A stretch of DNA of 5,800 nucleotides from Clostridiales bacterium UBA2658 (GCA_002359425.1 DEMY01000039.1:3058-8857), one strand, 5' to 3'; shown: positions 1 to 5,695, counted from the stretch's first letter. Notes: a model not told the origin generated them from the letters alone. Translations and numbers: made by a program.

Positions 1-677
1 TAGAGAGAATCGCGCCGACGGTAATGCGTCAGCTCATGGCGCAGGATGCCGCGTAGCGCGTCCTCGTGTCCGCTTTGCATATAGGCGGCCTTCGGAACGA
101 TGATAATGGTCTGGAAAAGGCCCAAAAGCATCGGCGTTGCGACATCCCCGCAGAAAAAGCGGACGCGGCGGGATGCGCATAACTCCCGGAAAACCGCTTC
201 GTCCGCCGCATCTGGCGCGGTACAACTCCGCTTGGTTCTGCGCGCGAAAACAAGGTAGGCGGACACGAACCAGCCAAAGTAAAGAATCACCCCGGCGAGC
301 CAGAACCAGAAAAGATTTGCCTTTACAAACGCCCACGGGGAAACGGGGGCGCGCGTCTGCGGAGATGTTGCGCTTGCGTGTTCCGTCATGGTTTGCGGCG
401 CGAGGAACGTTTCTTCTGAAACCTCGGCCTTCCCGGCTTGCTGCGGAACCGTCTGCGTGAGCGCGCTATTTTCCCGCGCCTTGTCGGCGAGCGTTTGCAC
501 GGCGTTCACTGGCGCGGAGACGGGTAATACGAGCCGCACGAGCACCAGCAGCCAGACATAATAGCAAAACGCCTTTGAGAGCTTTTTTCCGAAAAGCCGT
601 TTTCCGGCGAATAACAGCAGCGCCAGAAGCGAGCCGGAAACAGAGAGTGTCAGCAGCGTTAAAACGGCGCTATTCAT
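1..677 (-). CDS. blaR1: BlaR1/MecR1-type M56 sensor metallopeptidase, 3' part outside window
   Basis: Partial gene: 225 codons from the ATG at 677 to the window edge with no stop. It encodes an integral-membrane zinc peptidase of the BlaR1/MecR1 (M56) type, which in characterised systems senses beta-lactam or envelope stress and inactivates the cognate BlaI repressor. Visible in order: TM1 about residues 4-24, TM2 about 36-54, a polar Gln/Thr/Ala-rich loop about 56-114, TM3 about 117-144, then the start of the cytoplasmic peptidase domain. That domain contains the family-like stretch TPMLLGLFQTIIIVP (181-195) and the zinc motif HELTH at 214-218, followed by YRRRD, the expected HExxHxxxxD spacing. 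The ATG overlaps the end of the upstream repressor gene by 8 bases (ATGAATAG), so translation is probably coupled. The C-terminal sensor domain lies outside, so whether it is a penicillin-binding sensor or another domain cannot be told. Family assignment is firm; ligand is unknown. Confidence 0.9.
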   Translation of the reverse strand, partial: MNSAVLTLLTLSVSGSLLALLLFAGKRLFGKKLSKAFCYYVWLLVLVRLVLPVSAPVNAVQTLADKARENSALTQTVPQQAGKAEVSEETFLAPQTMTEHASATSPQTRAPVSPWAFVKANLFWFWLAGVILYFGWFVSAYLVFARRTKRSCTAPDAADEAVFRELCASRRVRFFCGDVATPMLLGLFQTIIIVPKAAYMQSGHEDALRGILRHELTHYRRRDSL

Positions 678-1047
678 GGTCCTCACCTACTTTGAACATC
701 GCCGAGAGTTCGGCAATGTCATCCTGACTGAGCTTTCCCTCCGACACGAGCGAGGCGACAAGCTTTTTCGCGCTTCCGGCATAAAGCTTGTCGAGAAAGT
801 GCTGCGTCGAGCGCGCGTTGTAATCGCTCTCCGAAACAAGCGCGGAATAGACGCCGCGGCGCTCAAGCTTTACGGCGCCTTTTGCTTGTAGGCGGCGCAG
901 GAGGGTCTTGACGGTTGAGTCCTCCCAGGCGCAGCGCTGGGCAAGAACGCGGCGGATTTCTATGAGAGGCAGCGGCTCCCCGGCATCCCAGAGCACGCGC
1001 AGAACCTCCAGCTCCGCGTTCTGAATGGCTTCTGTTGGTTTGTTCAT
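670..1047 (-). CDS. blaI: BlaI/MecI/CopY-family winged-helix transcriptional repressor
   Basis: Complete 125-residue gene of normal family length (BlaI/MecI are about 120-130). The winged helix-turn-helix covers about residues 8-70, with the hallmark AELEVLRVLW at 11-20 and the recognition-helix stretch STVKTLLRRL at 44-53 followed by KGAVKLERRG. The C-terminal dimerisation part (about 75-120) has the family-like HFLDKLYAGSAKKLV at 83-97. Known members bind dyad operators as dimers and are inactivated through the partner BlaR1 protease. Two matching dyads lie in this gene's own promoter, so autoregulation is inferred. The start is well supported: AAGGAGG at 1054-1060 is six bases from the ATG. 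The gene is first in an operon and overlaps the M56 peptidase gene. Oddity: the Asn-Phe bond cleaved in the staphylococcal repressors appears to be Ser99-Leu100 here. The regulated target is not in the window. Confidence 0.95.
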   Translation of the reverse strand: MNKPTEAIQNAELEVLRVLWDAGEPLPLIEIRRVLAQRCAWEDSTVKTLLRRLQAKGAVKLERRGVYSALVSESDYNARSTQHFLDKLYAGSAKKLVASLVSEGKLSQDDIAELSAMFKVGEDHE

Positions 1048-1053
1048 GGTGAA

Positions 1054-1060
1054 CCTCCTT
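1054..1060 (-). promoter_or_regulatory. Strong ribosome binding site of the blaI-like gene
   Basis: The minus strand reads AAGGAGG, a full anti-16S match, six bases before the ATG at 1047. It abuts the promoter-proximal operator dyad directly, so the 5' leader is short (about 35 bases if transcription starts near 1082). Confidence 0.9.
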
Positions 1061-1082
1061 AAAGTTTACTCCTGTAGCCTTT
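1061..1082. promoter_or_regulatory. Putative BlaI operator 2 (22-bp dyad over transcript start)
   Basis: Imperfect 22-bp dyad of form AAAGnnTACnnnnGTAnnCTTT. It has the same length and outer half-sites (AAAG...CTTT) as the dyad 26 bp away, centre to centre. It covers the predicted start of the blaI transcript and ends against the ribosome site. The TAC...GTA core resembles the core of known BlaI/MecI operators. Binding is inferred, not shown. Confidence 0.7.
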
Positions 1083-1086
1083 AATA

Positions 1087-1108
1087 AAAGTTTACTATGA
1101 TAAACTTT
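1087..1108. promoter_or_regulatory. Putative BlaI operator 1 (22-bp dyad over -10 and spacer)
   Basis: The dyad has perfect outer arms AAAGTTTA (1087-1094) and TAAACTTT (1101-1108) around the centre CTATGA. It overlaps the -10 hexamer and most of the spacer of the blaI promoter, where a bound repressor would block RNA polymerase. It is the better of the two paired dyads. Confidence 0.8.
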
Positions 1109-1117
1109 AGATGTCAA
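1089..1117 (-). promoter_or_regulatory. Sigma-A-type promoter of the blaI-blaR1 operon
   Basis: Minus strand: -35 TTGACA (1112-1117, consensus), 17-base spacer, -10 TAAACT (1089-1094, four of six). The predicted start is near 1082, about 35 bases before the blaI ATG. The operator dyad 1087-1108 lies inside it, so repression by promoter occlusion is the simplest model. Confidence 0.8.
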
Positions 1118-1140
1118 GCGTTTCCTGAAAAAGAGGTAAT

Positions 1141-1156
1141 ACAATTTCGGAATTGT
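1141..1156. repeat. 16-bp inverted repeat in the divergent intergenic region
   Basis: ACAATT (1141-1146), TCGG, AATTGT (1151-1156): perfect 6-bp arms. It lies between the two divergent promoters, upstream of both -35 elements, and is unlike the AAAG...CTTT dyads of the repressor. It could be a binding site for another regulator or chance. A second, GC-rich 5-bp inverted repeat (GCGGC at 1161-1165, GCCGC at 1174-1178) follows it. Confidence 0.4.
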
Positions 1157-1179
1157 TTCGGCGGCATGTTTGCGCCGCA

Positions 1180-1208
1180 TTGCAAAGTCATAAACGTTAT
1201 GTTATAAT
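1180..1208 (+). promoter_or_regulatory. Sigma-A-type promoter of the GGDEF/EAL/HDOD gene
   Basis: TTGCAA (1180-1185, four of six), a 17-base spacer, and a consensus TATAAT (1203-1208). The predicted start is near 1215, giving a leader of about 83 bases to the ATG at 1298. It is divergent from and separate from the blaI promoter; the -35 elements are 62 bases apart. Confidence 0.7.
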
Positions 1209-1243
1209 ATTCTATCAGACAAGTTTTTGACCGGCCATCCCAA

Positions 1244-1265
1244 GCAGTGGCGGGCTGCGTTTTTT
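1244..1265 (+). other. Small leader hairpin followed by a T run
   Basis: In the predicted leader, GCAGT (1244-1248) can pair with GCTGC (1254-1258, one G-T pair) around GGCGG, followed by G and six T (1260-1265). An alternative pairing of GCCA (1234-1237) with TGGC (1248-1251) would compete with it. The shape recalls a weak attenuator, but the stem is short and no known riboswitch class was recognised. The T run also lies within codons if a GTG at 1247 were the real start. Confidence 0.2.
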
Positions 1266-1285
1266 CCACAGTTCTGACACTATGC

Positions 1286-1291
1286 GGGGGT
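1286..1291 (+). promoter_or_regulatory. Start-deciding ribosome binding site (GGGGGT)
   Basis: GGGGGT pairs with the anti-Shine-Dalgarno sequence as GGAGGT with one G-U wobble. It is six to seven bases before ATG 1298. No comparable site precedes the in-frame GTG at 1247 or the ATG at 1328, so 1298 is preferred. Confidence 0.6.
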
Positions 1292-1297
1292 ATATAC

Positions 1298-3415
1298 ATG
1301 TTCAATGCCGGCGGCAAGAAAAATCAAATGGAGCGCACGCTTTCGAGCGTCATTGACGCATTTGATGCGGACTTTGCAATCGTGCGCAGCAGCGATTGCA
1401 GCATTCTGGCCATGAATGAGACGGCCCGGTTGCGCAGCGATCGGGAAAAGCAGCCGCTCACAAACTGCAAGCGCGGATATTCCCGCCTTTTTCCGCAGCT
1501 TTGCGATGTCTGTACGCAAAAGGGTTCCGCTCCGTACACGACGGATATCAAGGACAAGGACGGCCGTGTTTTTTCCGTCACGAAGCGTCAAGTCGATTGG
1601 ATTGACGGCAAACCTGCCACGGCGCTCGTCCTGCGCGATGTGCACGAGGAGCGCAGCGACAAGCAAAAAATGTATAACCTTGCCTATATTGATCAGCTCA
1701 CCGGCGTTCCAAACCGCACGAAGCTCAAAGAGGATTTTGAGGAAATGGTGACGTACATCTCCCAAAAGCAGCTCAGCGGCATCGTAGCAATCTGCGATCT
1801 GGACAACTTTAAGACCATCAACGATACCTACGGTCACAACACCGGCGACGCGATGCTCCAGCGTCTGACGGCGCATTTGCAGGGAGACGAAAATTTTAAA
1901 GGTCACCTTTACCGTTTGGGTGGCGACGAGTTTGTCCTGCTCTACAAAAACGCGCCAGGACGGTTTCAAAATCAGGACGAAATGCGCGCATTCTATCTGG
2001 AGCTTCTGCAAAAGGCGCTTCTAAACTACACAATGCCGAACATTGAGGACCACTGTACGCTGAGCATGGGCGTGGCCTTCTTCCCTGCAAACGGGGGCAA
2101 CCTTTCGGAGCTTTTGCGCCGCGCGGACATCGCCCTTTACCGTGCAAAGGCGGATGGGCGCAACTGCGTCGTTCTGTTTGAGGACCGGTTCGACGCAGCC
2201 AAGCAGTTCAAGGATATGTACATCAACATCCAGCCGATCCTTCTTAAAAACGGCGCGACCTACGGCTACGAGTTAGTTGACAGCGACCGGGCGGAGGAAA
2301 CTGAGTCCGGTACCGTCAGCCTTTCTGAATTCGATCGGACGCTGGACGCCTTAGGTCTGAACGATATCCGGGATAGCTCAAAATACTTTATCTCCTTTAC
2401 AAAACAGCTTTTCAATCAGGCGGCACTGAAAAATCTGCCGAAGGACAAATTCGTCATCCAGATCCGCGCTACAGAGAACTGCACGAAGGAGCAGCTTCTG
2501 CTCTACAAGCAGCTCCACGACTACGGTTACTCGCTCGCCCTTATTAACGTGGACAGCCGCAATCTCGATGAGGATTTGTTCGCCCTTGTGGATTACTGCC
2601 GGTTTTCGCCTACCAGCATCGGCCCTGCGGAGCAGGGCCGTATCATCGCGGCCAACCCCGACAAGACCTATATTGCTGCAAATGTCGCCTCGGACGACGA
2701 ATTTGCCTCCGCACAAAAGCGCGGCTTCAATCTTTTCCAGGGCTATTTCTTCAACAAGGAGACCGTCATTAAAAAGGAAAAGGATATTGAGCCCTTAAAG
2801 GTGAACTATTTTCGCCTTCTCCAACTCACGAGCACGGATGACTACGTCAACTTTGGGGAAATCAGTGCCGTTATTTCTTCGGACGTTGCGCTTTCCTACA
2901 AGCTGCTGCGCCTTTTAAACTCTGCCTCCGTCGGTTTGCGTACGCGCGTTTCGTCCATTTTTATGGCCGTGAAGCTGCTGGGTGAGGAAAACCTCAAAAA
3001 ATGGATTTCCGTTCTCGCCCTGCGCGGTGTTGCGGCAAAAAAACCGCTGGAGCTTGTGCGCATGAGCCTGATCCGCGCACGTTTCGGCGAGCAGCTTGCG
3101 GCCAGTTTCCACCCGCCAAAGGACGAACGCCATATCTTTATGACCGGCCTTCTCTCCCTGCTGCACATTGCGCTTGACAAAACACAGGAGGAGCTTTTAG
3201 AAGAGATTCCGGTCGCGGACGAAATTCGCGACTCCCTTTTGGGAGACGAAGGCCCCTATTCGGAGCTTTTGCAGTTCTACCGCGACTATGAATACGCCAA
3301 TTGGGACGAAATCACCCGTTTCTCACGGAAATATGGCATTCGTTGCGAAACGATCAACGAAGCATATATCAGCTCCGTCAAGTGGTGCAATGATCTCATT
3401 GACGCGTCCACCTGA
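1298..3415 (+). CDS. PAS-GGDEF-(degenerate EAL)-HDOD cyclic-di-GMP signalling protein
   Basis: 705 residues from ATG 1298. Domains in order: a PAS-like sensor (about 10-120) with Cys57, Cys69 and Cys72; a GGDEF domain (about 125-295) with DQLTGVPNR at 132-140, D167, N175 and D184 at the positions expected for metal and GTP binding, and an intact GGDEF at 208-212; a YuxH/CdgJ-like EAL domain (about 308-500) with QPI at 312 and YGYELV at 322-327; and an HDOD domain (about 505-690) marked by DVALSYKLLRLLNSASVGLR and a LG...KKW stretch. The GGDEF part should make cyclic-di-GMP. The EAL part looks inactive, because the DDFG-type segment reads INVDSR (416-421) and the following Lys-bearing strand is CRFSPTSI. 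The inhibitory RxxD site is absent (NFKG at 199-202). No membrane segment is seen, so it is probably cytoplasmic. An in-frame GTG at 1247 would add 17 hydrophobic residues but has no ribosome site. HDOD output partners are unknown. Confidence 0.92.
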   Translation: MFNAGGKKNQMERTLSSVIDAFDADFAIVRSSDCSILAMNETARLRSDREKQPLTNCKRGYSRLFPQLCDVCTQKGSAPYTTDIKDKDGRVFSVTKRQVDWIDGKPATALVLRDVHEERSDKQKMYNLAYIDQLTGVPNRTKLKEDFEEMVTYISQKQLSGIVAICDLDNFKTINDTYGHNTGDAMLQRLTAHLQGDENFKGHLYRLGGDEFVLLYKNAPGRFQNQDEMRAFYLELLQKALLNYTMPNIEDHCTLSMGVAFFPANGGNLSELLRRADIALYRAKADGRNCVVLFEDRFDAAKQFKDMYINIQPILLKNGATYGYELVDSDRAEETESGTVSLSEFDRTLDALGLNDIRDSSKYFISFTKQLFNQAALKNLPKDKFVIQIRATENCTKEQLLLYKQLHDYGYSLALINVDSRNLDEDLFALVDYCRFSPTSIGPAEQGRIIAANPDKTYIAANVASDDEFASAQKRGFNLFQGYFFNKETVIKKEKDIEPLKVNYFRLLQLTSTDDYVNFGEISAVISSDVALSYKLLRLLNSASVGLRTRVSSIFMAVKLLGEENLKKWISVLALRGVAAKKPLELVRMSLIRARFGEQLAASFHPPKDERHIFMTGLLSLLHIALDKTQEELLEEIPVADEIRDSLLGDEGPYSELLQFYRDYEYANWDEITRFSRKYGIRCETINEAYISSVKWCNDLIDAST

Positions 3416-3433
3416 CGCAAAAAAATAGAGAAT

Positions 3434-3464
3434 ACGGGAAGCCTGCGCGGCGCCCGTTATCTTT
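3434..3464 (+). terminator. Possible weak terminator or processing hairpin after the GGDEF gene
   Basis: ACGGG (3434-3438) pairs with CCCGT (3453-3457) and GCC (3441-3443) with GGC (3449-3451), with small internal asymmetry. It is followed by TATCTTT, only a poor T tract. On the minus strand the hairpin leads to seven T a few bases later, so it may act in either direction. Read-through into the next gene remains plausible. Confidence 0.4.
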
Positions 3465-3504
3465 CGCCTTGAAAACCTTTCTGCCGACAGGCAAAAAAAA
3501 GATT

Positions 3505-3510
3505 GGGAGG
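3505..3510 (+). promoter_or_regulatory. Start-deciding ribosome binding site (GGGAGG)
   Basis: GGGAGG lies seven bases before ATG 3518. It overlaps the alternative TTG at 3503, which has no upstream site of its own, so the ATG is the start. Confidence 0.85.
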
Positions 3511-3517
3511 AAACCAA

Positions 3518-4234
3518 ATGAACAAAAAAACGATTATCATCATCTGCATTTGCGCGGCAGCGCTTGCAGCCGTTTTGTACGTGGGTCTGCACAAAAAGGC
3601 GGCGCCGTCCGCCGATTCGCCGTCCCCGTCGCCCACGGCTTCGGCAGAAACGAGCGAGGGCGCTTCGCCGTCTCCGTCCGCCCCTGCCGCGGACGGAAGC
3701 ACAAAGGCGGTCGATACAAACACGCTTTCGACCTTTAAAACGCTTTTGAACGAGAATGGGAACTATGGCTTCTTGCTTTCGCAGTACACGGATGTGCGGA
3801 ATGCTGACCTTATGCAGGTCTTTTATATCGGCGCTGGTATCGCTCCTTCTTCGGATGCGGGTGCCATCGTCGCCGCCTATAAGGCTGCAATGACGGACGA
3901 GGCTCCGGAAACGGACTGCATCGTTTTGAAGACCGCGCAGATTGACAGCTTCCTGAAGGAAAAAACGGGCTATGCGCTCAAGGACATGAAGAGCACATTC
4001 GACTGGGAATATGACCAGCAGCACGACGCTTACCTCGGCTTCCGCGGCGACACCAACAAGATCGGGATCATCCCCGTCACCGGCAAGGCCCTCGGCGGCG
4101 ACCGCTACGAGCTTACCTGCACCTTTGACGGCCCGTTTTACGATGCGAGCGCCGGCGAGGTCGCGGGCTGTATTGTAACCTTTACCTATAAAAATGGAAA
4201 AATCACATTCCTTTCAAACCAGTACACACGCTGA
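3518..4234 (+). CDS. Membrane-anchored or exported protein with Pro/Ser linker, function unknown
   Basis: 238 residues. The N-terminus has a short basic stretch (MNKK) and one hydrophobic segment (about 5-24), then KK and a low-complexity Pro/Ser/Ala/Thr linker (about 28-64) typical of a tether through the Gram-positive wall. The folded part (about 65-238) has stretches such as NYGFLLSQYTDV and VFYIGAGI early on and ends in an apparent beta-rich region (GDRYELTCTFDG, GCIVTFTYKNGKITFLS). I do not recognise the family. There is no good lipobox: the Cys residues sit in IICIC without a Gly/Ala before them, so a signal anchor or ordinary signal peptide is more likely than a lipoprotein. The gene starts 102 bases after the cyclic-di-GMP gene, with no clear promoter between, so they may be co-transcribed despite a weak hairpin. 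It ends at a strong terminator. A role in envelope function is only a guess from location. Confidence 0.88.
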   Translation: MNKKTIIIICICAAALAAVLYVGLHKKAAPSADSPSPSPTASAETSEGASPSPSAPAADGSTKAVDTNTLSTFKTLLNENGNYGFLLSQYTDVRNADLMQVFYIGAGIAPSSDAGAIVAAYKAAMTDEAPETDCIVLKTAQIDSFLKEKTGYALKDMKSTFDWEYDQQHDAYLGFRGDTNKIGIIPVTGKALGGDRYELTCTFDGPFYDASAGEVAGCIVTFTYKNGKITFLSNQYTR

Positions 4235-4245
4235 ATAAAAGCATT

Positions 4246-4280
4246 GCAGGGACGTCCGAAATGGGCGCCCCTGCTTTTTT
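4246..4280 (+). terminator. Strong intrinsic terminator between convergent genes
   Basis: GCAGGG (4246-4251) pairs with CCCTGC (4269-4274). After one A-C mismatch, CGTCC (4253-4257) pairs with GGGCG (4263-4267, one G-T pair) around the loop GAAAT. Six T follow at 4275-4280. It ends the plus-strand unit. On the minus strand the same hairpin is followed by AATGCTTTTATT, so it may also serve the recombinase gene, whose stop codon overlaps the T run. Confidence 0.9.
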
Positions 4281-5688
4281 AGAATCGGTAATCGATCTGT
4301 ACCTGCCCGTGTATGACCGTAATTTTCTCAATAACGGACAAAATGAGCGCGCGCTTTTCGCGGTCGTCCATGTACGGCCAAGTCTCTCGAATATTGCGGA
4401 GATTTTCCCGCGCCGCCTTTGCGCTTTCCGTGAGCGTGCCGCGGGCTTCTTCGGACTCGATTTTTTCGTCGAGACCCTCGATTTCGCTGCGCAGTTCGTC
4501 GATGCTCTCCAATAGAACCCGGTTCCCGGCCTCCGCATAGAGGTCGTAAAGGCGGCGGAGCTTTGTCTCCAGCGCCATTTTTTTGCGCTTTAAGGTCTCT
4601 GCAAGCGAAAGGGCCGGCGCGCCGTCCTCCGGTGCGCCGACGTCGTTTGCCGTCATGGCCATCAGATCGTGCGTGACGGCGGCCTCGACGTCCTCGGCCC
4701 AGACCGTCTCGTTGTTGCAGTCCGGGTCCTTTACGAGATAGGGCTTTGAGATTTGCTGCGAGTAGCACACGAGCTTGTATCCCGCCTTGCCCCATTTTTG
4801 ATACCGCATCCGCGCCCCACACACGCCGCACCAGAGTAGCCCCGTTAAAAGGTGCCGCGCCGGAACGGTCACGCGCGCCATGGAGCGCTGGCGGTGCAGG
4901 GCAATGGCCTTTTCATAGACTTCCCGCGATACGATTGGCTCGTGCAGACCCTTGTACTCCTCGCCATTGTATTCAATAATGCCGATGTTCGTCTTGCGCA
5001 GCATGATCTGCGCGGCGAGCTTTTCGTATTTAAGCCCGAGCATGTTTGCGATTGTCTGCAATGCATAGCCGCGCAGATACAGGTCATATATCTGCCGCAC
5101 GGTCTCCGCGTCCGCGTTTGGAACGAGAATACCGCGCTCGGCGTCGTAGTCGTAGCCAAAGGGCACACCGCCGCCGCCGGGCCAGTAACCGGCCTCGACG
5201 CGCTTTTGCATCCCGCTGCGCGTGCGTTCATAGATGTTTTCGCGCTCGAGCTGGGCGAAAACGGAGAGAATACCGACGACCGCGCGCCCAAAGGCCGTTG
5301 CCGTGTTGAAGCTCTCCTGAATGGAGATGAAAGCGACGTTGTGCGGCAGAAAAACGTCCTCGATGAGGTGCAGCGTGTCCTTCTGCGAGCGGGACAGACG
5401 GTCGAGCTTGTAGACGAGAACGTGCGTAACCGCGCCGCTTTCCGCGTCCTGTATGAGCCGCTGCATTGCGGGGCGCTCAAGCGTAGCGCCCGAAAAACCG
5501 TCGTCAACGTAAAGCTCGAACTGCACCTCCCCGTCGAAGGTCTTTGTGTATGCGGTCAGCCGTTCGGTCTGGACCTCGATGGAATAGCCCTCCTCGGCCT
5601 GCCGGTCGGTGGAGACACGGACGTACAGCGCCGCCCGGATCGGTTCTCCTTCGGGGTCCTTGATTTTTCGCATCTTTGATTTTGCCAT
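4279..5688 (-). CDS. Large serine recombinase (integrase/transposase type)
   Basis: 469 residues, a usual length for the class. The resolvase-type catalytic domain (about 18-165) has the nucleophile Ser26 in YVRVSTDRQ, GYSIEVQ at 34-40, DDGFSGATLERP at 62-73 and KLDRLSRS at 94-101 with catalytic-type Arg97 and Arg100. A recombinase domain follows (about 170-280, with FGYDYD and the RKTNIGIIEYNGEEYKG stretch). Next is a zinc ribbon with Cys287, Cys290, Cys308 and Cys324, then a charged coiled-coil segment (about 362-435) as in large serine integrases. Such enzymes integrate and excise phages, ICEs and mobilisable transposons through short att sites. The start is ATG 5688 with GGAG seven bases upstream; an in-frame TGA precedes it at 5703-5701. 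It is convergent with the anchored-protein gene, stops 44 bases apart. All key residues are present, so it is probably active. The element itself is not visible here. Confidence 0.96.
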   Translation of the reverse strand: MAKSKMRKIKDPEGEPIRAALYVRVSTDRQAEEGYSIEVQTERLTAYTKTFDGEVQFELYVDDGFSGATLERPAMQRLIQDAESGAVTHVLVYKLDRLSRSQKDTLHLIEDVFLPHNVAFISIQESFNTATAFGRAVVGILSVFAQLERENIYERTRSGMQKRVEAGYWPGGGGVPFGYDYDAERGILVPNADAETVRQIYDLYLRGYALQTIANMLGLKYEKLAAQIMLRKTNIGIIEYNGEEYKGLHEPIVSREVYEKAIALHRQRSMARVTVPARHLLTGLLWCGVCGARMRYQKWGKAGYKLVCYSQQISKPYLVKDPDCNNETVWAEDVEAAVTHDLMAMTANDVGAPEDGAPALSLAETLKRKKMALETKLRRLYDLYAEAGNRVLLESIDELRSEIEGLDEKIESEEARGTLTESAKAARENLRNIRETWPYMDDREKRALILSVIEKITVIHGQVQIDYRF

Positions 5689-5695
5689 CGTTACG

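Noticed and set aside
137..460. Plus-strand frame opposite the M56 peptidase gene
   Set aside because: The minus-strand frame carries three membrane segments and the HELTH zinc motif; this one is Arg/Pro-rich shadow sequence.
1247..1297. GTG start at 1247 adding 17 hydrophobic residues to the GGDEF/EAL/HDOD protein
   Set aside because: No ribosome site before the GTG, whereas GGGGGT sits well before ATG 1298. The segment includes a T run and lacks the basic residues of a signal peptide.
1209..1297. Cyclic-di-GMP riboswitch in the leader of the cyclase gene
   Set aside because: None of the conserved GEMM-type core stretches can be found, and the leader is short for such an aptamer plus an expression platform.
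1280..2011. 243-codon minus-strand frame opposite the PAS-GGDEF region
   Set aside because: It mirrors conserved GGDEF codons and shows no motifs, promoter or ribosome site of its own.
3503..3517. TTG start at 3503 for the anchored protein
   Set aside because: It overlaps the GGGAGG ribosome site that serves ATG 3518, and it would put Gly-Gly-Asn-Gln before a normal MNKK signal start.
3533..3556. Lipobox in the anchored protein
   Set aside because: The Cys residues are preceded by Ile or Cys, not by the small residue expected before a lipid-modified Cys.
3614..3690. Short DNA repeats (TTCGCCGTC-like) in the linker of the anchored protein
   Set aside because: Explained by the repeated Ser-Pro codons of the low-complexity linker; not a CRISPR or regulatory array.
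3323..4024. 233-codon minus-strand frame spanning two plus-strand genes and their gap
   Set aside because: It is Arg-rich and low complexity, produced by the Pro/Ser linker codons read in reverse. No start signals are seen.
4852..5679. Long plus-strand reading frame opposite the recombinase gene
   Set aside because: It is fully antisense to a recombinase with all its motifs. It has no ribosome site or recognisable domain, and such shadow frames are common in GC-rich genes.
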